Shown here in pieces: positions 20,637 through 31,029 of a stretch of DNA of 39,892 nucleotides. Source of the stretch: Melampsora larici-populina 98AG31 (taxonomy: Eukaryota; Basidiomycota; Pucciniomycetes; Pucciniales; Melampsoraceae). The first letter of the stretch is position 1. The number at the start of each line of letters is the position of its first letter. The stretch lies in contig NW_006768780.1 in assembly GCF_000204055.1 (NCBI RefSeq), positions 782,234 through 822,125 of the forward strand. Direction: 5' to 3'. A program made the position numbers and the translations under genes. The notes beneath the pieces were generated by a model. That model saw only the letters and a program-made list of their open reading frames with translations, ran no database searches and was not told where the DNA came from.

Positions 20637-23466
20637 TTATGTAGCACAGTATCGACTAAAGCAAGCAGAGCATTGTTCGGTTCGGCTTTGTGAGTTCCGA
20701 ATCCTTTGCTTTTCGATCATCGCACAAGCTAAACATGCAGGCCATTCAGAATCAACGTATGTTGAGTTGGATTGAGTCGCAATATAGAATCCGTTTTGAA
20801 AGAATCCATCAATCTCTTGCCACTTATAACACACGAAAGGTTTCCAAAACACAGAGATGTCAACATGGATGCGAAGAAACAAATTTAATCAAGACTCCTT
20901 ACAGTGTAGTCCGTTTGCAGGGTTGGCATGTCTGTTTGCGCTGACACAAAATGGTTGGGAAGGTAGAGTATCAGGGGGGCGCTGGAATCTTCACATCCGA
21001 ACAGTGTTGGCCTTTCTTCATAGCCGGCGGAAGTAAAGCTGCCATCTATTGCGCTTGGTACTCTGTAACATCAGATACCCCACGAAGCCAGATCAATCGT
21101 GTTCTATTCTTGATTGACAGCAAGAGCTTAGGAAAAGGATTTTGAAACTGACTTTGGAAACGGGTACCCTTGGTAGTTAGGATGTCGCAGCTTGAGAGAA
21201 GTCAAATATAAGGCGGTGCCATTGGGATCTGTTTTTATAAAGGGGTTCAATAGGCTCTGAATTGAAAGAAAGAGCTTCAAGATGATACTGACAGCCATGG
21301 ACGTTTGGATTGGGGAATGGATGTCCATCCACAGTCTACACAAGATTTGATTCTAGTTAGGGTAAAGGGTTTTCGCCCCCATCGTAAAATTTTTGGCTTA
21401 CCGAGTCTATAGCAAATATGATATCGACCTTTCTGGAAGGCTGTATCAGAGGGAAGAGTGGGAGATTTTCTGCAACCATAGCACCATCCGCGAGTAGGAG
21501 CGTCTCCAAATTCGTGTTTTCGAATCCAGCATCGCCAAACATTCCAACTCCTTTTCCTTGAAAAGGATTTGGAACCTGGTAGTAGATCCATGGTCAGCAC
21601 TTTTGACTGGTCGTGGTTACGGGGGAGCTAGTTGATGGTACTAACCAATGCCTCATAAAATTCACCCTTGATGAACAGCTTCAGGAGCTTTGCCCAAAAT
21701 GGCGGGTCCGGATCCGAGCCGTCCTGTAGAGCAATTGTCATTCACATAGACCTTGGATAAGTGCGGTATAGTCGTTTTGAAAATATGGCTCACCTGAAAG
21801 CTGAAGACATTACTCGAAGCACCCTAAAGTGAGGCAAATTTCCTGTGTTAGGGCGGTCAGGAAATTTTGAAGGAGATTGATCTATTACTGAACGTGCCAT
21901 CAAGAAACTGGGCCCGAAAATGTCATAAGCATCATCCCACACACTTGGGTAAGTCAAGAATGCCAATACATGCGGGATTTATAAGAAGAATATAAGTACC
22001 CCATATTGTCGAAACCTTTTGTGCAAGTTATAGCTTGATCGTTCATAGCGGAGGCTTTACTCCCGAGGTATTCCATAGGTATCGAAGCGTTCAAAAGAGG
22101 ATGCCATATTCCAAAGTCTTCTGGAGTAAACTCGTCTGGTGATTGAAAAACAAACCGTGAGCCGATGCTCAGGTATTTCAGCTGGGGAAACTTACACATT
22201 GGACTTTGCAGTGTTATCATTTTGCCTGTGCCTGGCCTAGATAGGGACACCAAGATAGGCAACGGAAATATGCGGTCTTTGTATGCTGGTGTTTCTCTTA
22301 CAGATGAGAAGAGCACGCCCTTGCCTTTTTCTGGATCTTTACTGTATTCAAAGAGCAAGCGTATCAGCCTCTATTTTTTCTGTTTCACTTGGGTTCAATG
22401 ACTTACATGAACTGTGTACCCAGCATCCGTGCCCATATGCTAGAGGAGGAATCACAGTTGGGTCATTGAGATGGGTCGGGAAGTTAAAGAGCAAGAAATC
22501 TGGCACAGGTGTTGAAACTAACTCTACAAAACTGACGGCAAATCCGGCTTTCTTCTTCTTCTTTGTATCCGAATAATATTTGGGGTACTTCTTCAGATTG
22601 CGCCAGCTGAGATAACCATTTTTCTTGGTGTAACCCCAAACCGTTTGATTGAGTGAAGGGAATCTCTCGAAGTTTGAGGTCGCCCAACTACCCAAGAGCC
22701 ACGATCCCCTGTGATCAAACAAAAATTTACATTAACAGCTTTTTGATTTGATTGATAGACAAATTGCTTGAGACAAACGCTGATAGCCCTGTAGCATAAT
22801 TCGCAAGTTGTAAGATTCCACCAGTTCGTGCTTTCATGGCCTCTGGATTCCTGGAATCGAAAGCATCCAAAATTGATGAAGAGTACAATAGTGCACGATT
22901 TCCTCCCCCAGACAAAGCCAGTGCGACATTGGGCACAGTATCACCAGCACGGGCTCCATTTGTGGTCGCTCTGTCTAAGAAATTTTCAATATCAAAATCC
23001 TTCAACCCAGCTTGTTTCAAGAAATCTGACCACAGAGGTATTGAAAGATTTGCTTTGCTTGATATATATGCCTCTTCTCCTTGACTTAAACCCCACTATC
23101 ATGTATATCTTACATCAGAGACTCTATCCTAAAACGCAATGGAGAATTGAATATCATCACTGCAAGAATTGTACGAACTGGATACATGTTAGCATCCCGA
23201 ATGCGTAAATCAGCAGGACAGACGATCTTCTTGGGTGCATAGCCGCCCGTAGGTGATTGAGAAATCGCCAGGTCCCTGGGACGTAAGACATATGCTGTTG
23301 CGATATCGGGCTTATGCATATTGACCAAGACTCGCAACCCCACCGTGACCCAGACCTGGATCCATCCCGACTTCTTCCGCATGGTGAATACAAAAAGGGT
23401 ATCCAATCTGGGGGTCAAATCTGCGTTCAAGTCCGCTTTCCTTGCTCTGAACATCACTGAACTCAT
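20637..23466 (-). CDS. Phospholipase B / lysophospholipase
   Basis: Minus-strand, multi-exon gene. Family blocks appear in order: SPTGGYAPKKIVCPADL, SGGGNRAL (catalytic Arg and oxyanion glycines), GLSAGSWLLGSW (catalytic Ser, split by a 70-nt intron at 22709-22778), SFVDIWARMLGTQF (after splicing 22440-22522), IPMEYLGSK, GFDNMG, LLLADGAMVAENLPLFPL (catalytic Asp), ERPTLFGCE, and the Cys-rich end WPACLAC...CSACFSRYC. Phospholipase B removes acyl chains from phospholipids and lysophospholipids, usually at the cell surface or outside the cell. I checked several introns for frame (22342-22406, 22440-22522, 22709-22778); others are approximate, especially near 23.1 and 21.8-22.0 kb. No unavoidable stop was found. 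The N-terminus from ATG at 23466 lacks a clear signal peptide, so the true first exon may lie further upstream. There is no GPI tail. This is the most convincing host gene here. Confidence 0.85.
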
Positions 23467-23539
23467 GAGGAAACGCGGAGAGACTTACGCACGAGAAAGA
23501 GTACCTTGGCCCAAGTCACACGGTGAGTATTTGTTCTGA

Positions 23540-24240
23540 TTTGAAACAAACTGGTATATGATTTGAGTGAGCTCGAAATGAAAGGTAAAACAAAGTAGAG
23601 AAATGATGGGGGAATTCCATCTGCCAATCATTCGTGGTGTGCAATATGCCAAACCGAAAGACACAGCCCAAGTCTGTTTGTGAAACAAAAGTGCCTCCAT
23701 GAGATCTCGAAAGGGTCAGCGTGACCCACATATGCTGTACCGAGAAACGCCCAACCTCGATGACACACGGTGGTGTGGGGCTACGCAAGAGATATGCAAC
23801 GTAACTTGTCTGAGTCACTCTCGGCGAGCGAGCTCGCAATGGAAGAACTCATGAGGGCTTGGACACCGATTCATCCTACATTTCACGGTTCCGACTGTTG
23901 TTTTGTGTTCATATCACCGTGCAAATATACGAGATAAGCCTCATGATAGGGCATTCCAAGTCAAAAAAAATGTGCCGAGATTTTAGGCAACTCGAGCCAC
24001 GTTTTAGGTCTTTAGGGTAGATATCTCTCGGAAGCAGAGGGCTGGGTTAAAGGGATACTTCCCTGCACCCAGTGGCTAGGACCGTTTCAAGGAGAGTGAG
24101 GTCTATGGCCGGTGTTGAGCAGCTTGCACTCAGCCCGCTGTGCCTTGGTCATCCTCGGATGAACATTAGCGCTCTTAGTAAATACATGTAGGTTGGGCCC
24201 GCCTTCCCAGGCTCAATCTCGTCTGCGCAGGGGCGGGTGT
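23540..24240. other. Spacer upstream of the phospholipase B gene
   Basis: No supported gene. It presumably includes the phospholipase promoter and possibly a missed 5' exon. Confidence 0.35.
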
Positions 24241-24418
24241 GTCTTTGTGGAAAACATAAAAAAATCACACTTTTTGCAACTTTGAAGCTCGCCGGACGTC
24301 CGGGGCGTTTTCAGATGACACTGCAAGTTGGTCGCCATGTATGGATAGTATGTTGTTTTCATTATTTTCCTCTCTGTACAATCAATGTGACTGACTTGCT
24401 GACTCAAATAAAATTCAG

Positions 24419-24894
24419 AGGGTACAAGCCATACATTGGGGGTTAAACCATGCAACGTACAAGACCAAGACTTTGTGGAACATGGTGGGCCAGACTCTGG
24501 GGCACTTGCGCAGTGAATCCTCAAGATATTGTTATGTGTATGTATCTTTTCTTTTTGTTTCCACATTTCTTTTACATCCATCACAACTGACTTCATCTTG
24601 TAATCAGATTCTATGTGCTGATCTTACAGACAGACTTATATATAAACTGAAAGAGGACATTTGATGAACTGAAAGCAATAACTGACTTTGTGTTACCTAC
24701 TGAATTCAAGATACTATAGTAGACCTTGATGATTTCTTTGGAGATGGGGCAGCAGGACCCAATGAAGAGCTTCATGAGGCAGATGGAGTAGGAGAAAAGG
24801 ATGTAGATGTAGATGAAGATGGTGATGATGATGAAGAAGAAGAAGAAGAAGAGGAGGAGGCAATGGAGATGGAAGAAGAACAAGAAGAAGAGTA
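24419..24894 (+). CDS. Gene fragment with highly acidic C-terminus, unidentified
   Basis: After a plausible AATTCAG acceptor at 24418, a short coding stretch reads RVQAIHWGLNHATYKTKTLW and ends near a GTATGT donor at 24538. A later exon from about 24710 reads VDLDDFFGDGAAGPNEELHE and becomes an almost pure Asp/Glu tail to about 24890, encoded by GAT/GAA repeats. The exons between are uncertain. I do not recognise a family. It may be the 3' end of a degraded transposon gene; the TA-flanked element at 24962 lies just downstream. Confidence 0.35.
24790..24892 (+). repeat. GAT/GAA simple repeat encoding a Glu/Asp tail
   Basis: This is a low-complexity purine-rich run of GAT then GAA/GAG triplets. 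It is coding-like on the plus strand; the minus-strand frame across it is a pyrimidine shadow. Confidence 0.8.
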
Positions 24895-24961
24895 AGTACT
24901 GAGGTTATTGATATAGAAGGTAGTATTTCCCTTATCTTATATGTTGTTTTTTACTCATTTA

Positions 24962-26228
24962 GGGGATACAAAGTTGAAATCCGGCCGAAAATCTGGCCGC
25001 GTGGCCAGATTTCCAGATTCCATTTTTTGCGGTAATTCGGAATCTGGACATGAGTCCGGATTCTCTCAACTTTGAATCCCCCGACTTCAAGTTCCATGCC
25101 AACTTTCCACTACACCACCAGTCCCACATCCAATATCGACGACTCGCCCCCACTTCACATAGCAACAACTCGATACCATCGCAAAATAGCCCTCAAGAGG
25201 TCCATTCAAACAGCACAACATGCAAGAAAGGCGTATGTTCAGAACAACCTAGACTCACTTGCAATGTTTCAAGTCAATCTCGCCGGGATAGATTTTTCTT
25301 ACGCATGATTCAAGCCTTACAAATCCATCAAATTGCTGTAACTGACAAGAATTGAAAGAAGGCAGCTTTCTCGGTCAACCAAACTTACAATTTAATCAAT
25401 CACAACATGAACCTTATGATAGATCAATCTCAAATCTTTCGATTGATGAAAAAGACCAACTCTTGACTTCAATTCTCACAAAGATTCCATCTGGTCTGAC
25501 TATTCTTAAACTTATCTGTATCCTTCTTTGATTTGATTCGTGTGTGAAAAGATTATACAAAGGATCTAATACAAAATTCAGAGTTCCGAAAAGTGACTCT
25601 TTAACAAAACTTCTAGATCGAGGATGTCTTTGGACTAAGATCAACTGCTATTGTCTGCCAGTTTCATTCATCCACAGGTTTGAAAGAGTCTTTGTTCTGC
25701 AGCTTGAGTTAAAACATCTAAAATCGCATGTTCAAGTGTTTTTAATTGATATGAAGCAGCTAAAGAGAAAACAAAACCAAAACCAAAAGAGTAGAATAGA
25801 TTTAAATCAGATCGAATATGATTTTTAAAGTATTAATCAAGAGAAGAAAAATGATCTGTTACCGATCTGTTGTACCATTGAAGTTAATTGTCCTTTATTC
25901 AAAAAATCCGTAATCTTCACTCGATCTCGATGATTAGTTGAATTCCATAAAGGAGGATAAGGTTGATTTGAATGAGAATGAGAATGTAATGAAGATCGAT
26001 TTGACTCAGAGTGTAAGGAAGGATTTCTGGGTGCCTGGTGTTGGATGAGAACGAAAATCTTGAGATTGAGGTGTTGAGTCGGATATGGAATTGAGGTGAG
26101 TGAAGGACTGGCCAGTGATCTGTTGATTTCTCTTTTTGCCAAATTTCAAGTCGTGGCCAGAAAAAAATGGAATCTGGAAATCTGGCCACGCAGCCGGATT
26201 TTCGGCCGGATTTCAACTTTGTATCCCC
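24962..26228. mobile_element. TA-flanked TIR element carrying gene-like fragments
   Basis: The ends are inverted repeats of about 67 bp opening GGGGATACAAAGTTGAAATC with two or three mismatches, flanked by TA at 24960-24961 and 26229-26230. Length is 1267 bp. There is no transposase. Inside, plus-strand pieces read like spliced protein (SNLSIDEKDQLLTSILTKIP; LYKGSNTKFRVP, then LLDRGCLWTKINC) and a separate Ser/His/Asn-rich piece reads on the minus strand (25837-26100, TDFLNKGQLTSMVQQIGNRS). Fragments in opposite orientations inside a non-autonomous TIR element resemble Pack-type elements that pick up host sequence. No frame spans the element. Confidence 0.75.
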
Positions 26229-26415
26229 TAATTCTTTTTGATAAATTGGGTTTTTGTAAGTCCTGCTTTGAAGGCTCAATTTTGTCATTTTGTATCTTTT
26301 TTGTTGTATTGTTTTTGGTATCTTCCACTTTATATTATTTTTGTTTGGACAGCTGTTGTATTTTGGTAATAAAAGCTCTTATTATAATAATATGTTGATT
26401 GAATGGAGCCACTGT

Positions 26416-26880
26416 CAACACTGCCACAGTTACTTTACTGTAAGTAATGGTAAAGTAACTTTTTTTCCAGTATAAGTATCTCAATACTTAGTATCAGTCT
26501 GACCAATACTTCACTCCCAGGTCCTTGGGATGGTATTGTCAATTTCAATACCATATTCAGTAAAGTATCAGAAAACCAATACTTTCCCCAGCAGTGGCTG
26601 GAGAAGTATGGTCAATAATTTCTCTCATGTAGGCCTAGATACCTCGTGTGTGTTGGTATTGTGGCGCAAATAACAATACAGTATTGAGTATAGTAACAGT
26701 ATTGCTTTGAGATACCTTACTAAAGATAGGTCTTGTGGGTGTCGTGGTTTTTGATACAGTATTGAGTATAGTATTGGTCAACCAATACTTTACTGCCAGC
26801 CAAATTTTACAGTATTGTTTTTTTGATACTTTAACAGGTATTGCCAATATGATACCAGTAAAGTAACTGTGGCAGTGTTG
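26416..26880. mobile_element. 465-bp MITE with 7-bp target duplication
   Basis: The ends are perfect 24-bp inverted repeats (CAACACTGCCACAGTTACTT and onwards). CCACTGT is duplicated on both sides (26409-26415 and 26881-26887). The interior is filled with short direct and inverted copies of CAATACTT/CAGTATTG, so the strand could fold on itself. The target size is between the usual hAT (8) and smaller classes, so the superfamily is open; hAT-like is my best guess. Confidence 0.85.
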
Positions 26881-26889
26881 CCACTGTTA

Positions 26890-27950
26890 ATGTGAACCAA
26901 AAACAGAGTTACAAAGAGAACTGTCTGCTACGACATGCATTATGTGCCACATAAAGAGAGGGACTTCACTGTTTTTTCATAGGGTTATGGTCAAGTTCTC
27001 ACTGGTCTAAACAGCACAGTGTTCAACCTGGTTGTACAACACCAAGATTGTCACAAATGGTGTCTGCAAATGCTTGCGGTTTTTTTACTGTGCAGTGTCA
27101 CCAGTGGAAAACCTGGTTTGGGGGGCCTGTGGTGTACATGTGTGTATGAAATCACAAAAGTCAAAATTCACACCATTCTCTTTGATGCCTTACAACTTTT
27201 TCACAACTCCTCTGTTAGTGTTGGTTCAACAGCTGTGAATTATGAAATGGAACATCAGGTGTTGATTGAGCTATCACCCATTCTGATCTGACAAGCTTTG
27301 ACATATGTGATTAGTAGAAAGCCTCCATTTTTGACCATTTTCACACCTTTTTACCTCTTTTGTCAACAAGGAAGCTTATGGGGTAGGGTTAGGGAAGGAA
27401 AGAACCATGTAATAGCTGATATATAGAGCAGTGAAAGGCTGATTACATATGTTTTACATATGTAGGACCGTGCTTTACATTAGTCATCAAAGAGAGAACT
27501 AGCAACACAACTGTGAATCTGTGCCTGCTAACTGTAAAAGGACTTTTGAAGGCTGATATGAACGGATTGATTGGTTGTAAAAGTTGTTCAAACTTGATTT
27601 GCTATTGTGAAGTATGGGGAATAAGACACAAAACAAAAGCAGGGGCTTATATACCTGGCACAAGAATGTAGCGCACAGTGTCAGCCCTGAGTACATATAC
27701 ATGTACCCAAAACTAACTTGTAACATTAAAAAGATTATGTATAAAATTAATTACATGCTACATACTGAGCTTAGACTGCATGTAACATGTAATACAATGT
27801 ACCAAAACGCTTATTACATATACATGTACACTGAAAACCACATGTAATATGTCATAAAACACCATTTACACCTCATAACTTGTTGTCAAGAGTTGAAATG
27901 CTTATATTACTTATTATACATAACATGCATATGTAATTAAGCATTGCTAG
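26890..27950. other. AT-rich stretch without a recognisable gene
   Basis: Short frames only (for example a Cys/Val-rich plus-strand frame at 27019-27291). Many TACATGTA-type short palindromes occur between 27.4 and 28.0 kb. No supported feature. Confidence 0.35.
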
Positions 27951-28619
27951 TAATAATCATAACATCTAGTAATGATTAACCCTGAACTAATGTAGTGATA
28001 ATAACAAATATCACTACAGTTAGGTTTAGAGAGGAGAGTATATAAACCCCGCCTCTCTCAGCCTTCAAAGATTTTCCCCCAAGCAATTATTACACCTCAC
28101 TTTTCAAGAACAAACTTTAAAGTACTATTAAAGTTCATAATCAAGAGTCTTATAATAATAAGACTAGTGATTTACTTCATTACTTTAAATAGCTTCCTGA
28201 CTAAAAGTAAGTAATACATCTTCACATTTCTGGATTCTCTACTTCCCCCAAGTAGAAACCATTTTAGGTTGGTGACCTTCAAACATCCCAAGGCTAGTGA
28301 CCTATACACAAGTACTTTCAGGTTGATGACCTTGAGAACAACCCCAAGTTGGTGACTTTAAGAACAACCAGTTTAGTGATCTTCACCTCACTCTTTAATC
28401 TGTTAACATAAAGATTGAAGGAAGGCCTTGATTCCAACCTTCATCCTTTATAATATTTACTTATCATGACTCTAATCTCCTTTTAAGGAGGCAACTGACT
28501 GTAGTCTGTCTGGATTTATCCTTACAGGCTGTTAGTCTCTGTCTTCTTCCTTTTCTTATTTATTTCATATTGTATATACTACATGTTTGAAATAAATAAA
28601 CCTTTTGCAAACAATTACA
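27844..28619 (+). repeat. LTR-like block with promoter and poly(A) signals
   Basis: A TATA box (GAGTATATAAACCCC) at about 28038-28052 is followed by a long untranslated-looking region and AATAAATAAACC near 28590-28602. The stretch can be read as TGTAAT...ATTACA, a short inverted LTR-style tip, from about 27844 to 28619, but the 5' limit is ambiguous and I find no 5-bp target duplication. It has no gene. It may be a solo LTR. Confidence 0.4.
28266..28384 (+). repeat. Five degenerate copies of AGGTTGGTGACCTT
   Basis: Copies start at 28266, 28291, 28320, 28346 and 28370, spaced 24-29 bp. Each keeps the TGAC(C/T)T or TGATCT core. They lie in the presumed transcribed part of the LTR-like block. 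Confidence 0.65.
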
Positions 28620-29152
28620 TCCCATTATCCTAATTTAGTGAGCATAGAGCACTCATAAAGAGTACCCTACCCTCACACACAGAATCATAAGACAAACATA
28701 ACAAGGATGTTAATGTGAGCATCTCCTTTGAACAACTGATCATTTATCCGTATATGATCACATGTGATTGATACAATGAGGTGTGTATGCATTTAATGAT
28801 CTACTAGTGACCATGTGTGATCTTTACATTCCCATAAAACCCTGATTCACCCGTGTAGTTTATTCTGTAACAACCCTTCCTTTTAGCACAAGAACCCTAG
28901 ACTTCCCTCCTTGGCAGCCATCAAATTGCAGGAAGATCAGTTTTAGATGAACAGCTGAAAAGTTGGGTTCCCAATCCAACTTAGTTGCTTGAACTAAGGC
29001 TACATGTGGTTATTAGAAAGCTTATCATAAAACAAATCACACAGGATCATCTTACAAATTGATATGTGTGTAATGTGTTTGTTCAAATGATGTATATCTG
29101 TTTAAATATCACTTAGAGATTGAAACAATAAAAAAATACTAAGTAGATATTA

Positions 29153-29312
29153 GGGGTTCTCAAAGTTGGCCCGGTTTCAAGTAAACCCAGTTGACCCGGT
29201 TGCTTTTTGGCAGTAACCTTGTGTATTGAGTTGACATTTTTTGACAGATCACAGCCAAAAAGTCAACTGGGTCAACCGGGTTTTTACAAACTGGGCCTAC
29301 TTTGAGAACCCC
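29153..29312. mobile_element. 160-bp Stowaway-like MITE
   Basis: Almost the whole element is an inverted repeat (GGGGTTCTCAAAGTTGGCCC at the left and its near-inverse at the right), flanked by TA at 29151-29152 and 29313-29314. No coding capacity. The TA duplication and size fit Tc1/mariner-derived MITEs. Confidence 0.85.
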
Positions 29313-29319
29313 TATTGAT

Positions 29320-30720
29320 AACTGAATATGAGATGAGATAGAACAGGATAGTTTGCGCACCACACATGTAATTGAAGATTACATGTGTTTTTTGTATGTA
29401 ATTGAGTTATACATGTTTCTTCTTATTATGACTAAATATGATTGTCCAATTACATGTAGATCATTGATATTTAGTGAGTTCTTTGTAAGAAAGGTGATAT
29501 GCCATTGACAGGCTTATGCCCTTTCTGACATCTTTTCACATCTAATATTGATCTCTTTTTCATCATGAGATCATTGTAGATCAATCCATTCATCATAATA
29601 CCCTTAAAAATCATTGTGAAACTCTTGGAATCCATTAAATCCCTAATCCAATCATTATATCAATATACTTAAATCCAGATTTGCCCCCCAAATCCACCAA
29701 TTTGACAGCAATTCAGTATTTGGGCTGGTGAAACATCAGGATCTCTCCGCTTCTCACTTGAGGCTCACGTAAGTGTAGCCGTGGGTAGCATTGAACAATG
29801 CCAATTCAGAACGTTCAAATGACTGTCTCTATTTGTACAATTTCTTACGCCTTATGCCCTTGACTGTTTTCCAAATGCCCACTAAGCGGCTTTTCATCCT
29901 TGCTCCTACATCATGTTGGCCTCTCTCAAAAGCTCAAATATTGGGAAAATACATATTATCATTTCCGCGCGACCTGATCAAAAGCACTTTTATCCCCACA
30001 ATTTTCCAGAAGCCTCTGCTGTGAAGATAGGTAGTGTGATGGTCTCTTATTGCTTTTATCAATGGAAAGCAATCCCTATGCTTTTTGCAACCCCTTCACT
30101 TTGTGGTCCTCCGCATGATTCATGTCTACCACACATCCCCTCTATGCATTCTCTGTGTTTCATCATACCTGCTACATGCCCTCGGCCATTCTCAAAAGCG
30201 CCAATATTGCCCATTGCCCACCTTCCCTTTTCTCCAATCATATGAAAAGCATTCTGTTTTCCATTGCTTCCCAAAAGACTCTGCTGCGTGATCCACATTT
30301 AATTGTCCTCTTATCATGTTTCTCTACCAAATATTAAAAGTGTGTTGTATAGGCACTTACGATTTTTGTAAATGTTGACACTCTGTGGCGTTTTCATTCC
30401 CCTTTTTGGTCCTTCACCAATGCACTACTTTTTGTTACTTGCTTAAACCTTTGAAACTCTCCGGATCGCTGTAAACTCTCTGTGTTTTTACATGTGTTAG
30501 TCAGTGGCTGTTATGCTAAAAGTATCAAAAGCTGCTTTCAATACTTCTCCTCTACCTATTGTGGTGCCCAACTTTTCACTACAAGATTCTTTACTCTTTG
30601 TTCATTGTTGATTTCTTTACCACTAATACTGTAATTTCCATATGTGTACACCATGGGGCAACTTTGAACTGGGACCACGTGAAATGTAAGTTGGGTATGA
30701 GCACGCCGAGTGGTTGTGTA
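29320..30720. other. Stretch without recognisable genes
   Basis: Short frames on both strands only. A degenerate direct repeat (CTCAAAAGC, AATATTG, then CTCTGCTG) occurs near 29.93 and 30.19 kb. Nothing else is supported. Confidence 0.35.
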
Positions 30721-30724
30721 GAAC

Positions 30725-31010
30725 AGGTGAAAGAAGGGTGAGTGCGGCCACGTGGCCCTCACCCAATGCTTGTCACCTGCTCCACATGTCGAGAGAGAGA
30801 CCACGTTGGCATTGCGTGCTTTACCAGCCAACCAGCGGGTGAGCTGCTTGGTACGAGCACAACCAGCCAGCAAGGTGCTCAGCACGCGATTCAGCTTGCG
30901 TGCTGGTAGTATAAGCTGACTCGCCTGCTGAGCACCTCGCTGGCAGGTGAGCTAACCAGCCAGGCGCTCAGCGGGCAATTGTATTGGGCCAAGTGCTCAG
31001 CACGTGAACA
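30725..31010. repeat. GC-rich palindromic patch
   Basis: A nested palindrome at about 30725-30782 is centred on GGCCACGTGGCC, flanked by GGGTGAG/CTCACCC and CAGGTGA/TCACCTG. It is followed by several copies of GTGCTCAGCACG-like motifs in both orientations (near 30871, 30930, 30966, 30999). It stands out in GC content from its AT-rich neighbours. Related motifs (GGCGAGTCAGCT, GACCACG(C/T)TGGC) recur in inverse orientation at about 32.94-33.09 kb. Confidence 0.6.
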
Positions 31011-31029
31011 GTCCTCCCTCATATGACTC

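Noticed and set aside
20944..20990. Apparent frameshift near a C-run in the phospholipase B gene
   Set aside because: Counting six G on the plus strand restores the frame through LILYLPNHF; there is no frameshift.
22709..22778. Apparent loss of the GLSGGSW serine motif in phospholipase B
   Set aside because: The motif is split by a 70-nt intron and is complete (GLSAGSW) after splicing.
23516..23839. 107-codon minus-strand frame upstream of phospholipase B
   Set aside because: It does not resemble the family's N-terminus or a signal peptide and has no convincing splice link.
24611..24883. Minus-strand Phe/Ile-rich frame that looks like a membrane segment
   Set aside because: It is the pyrimidine complement of the GAT/GAA repeat that encodes the acidic tail.
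24958..24966. TTAGGG-like start of the element at 24962, resembling a telomere repeat
   Set aside because: It occurs once, not in tandem, and is explained by a TA target duplication next to GGGG tips.
30059..30298. Gly/Met/His-rich minus-strand frame
   Set aside because: Overlapped by three plus-strand frames of equal length; no family features.
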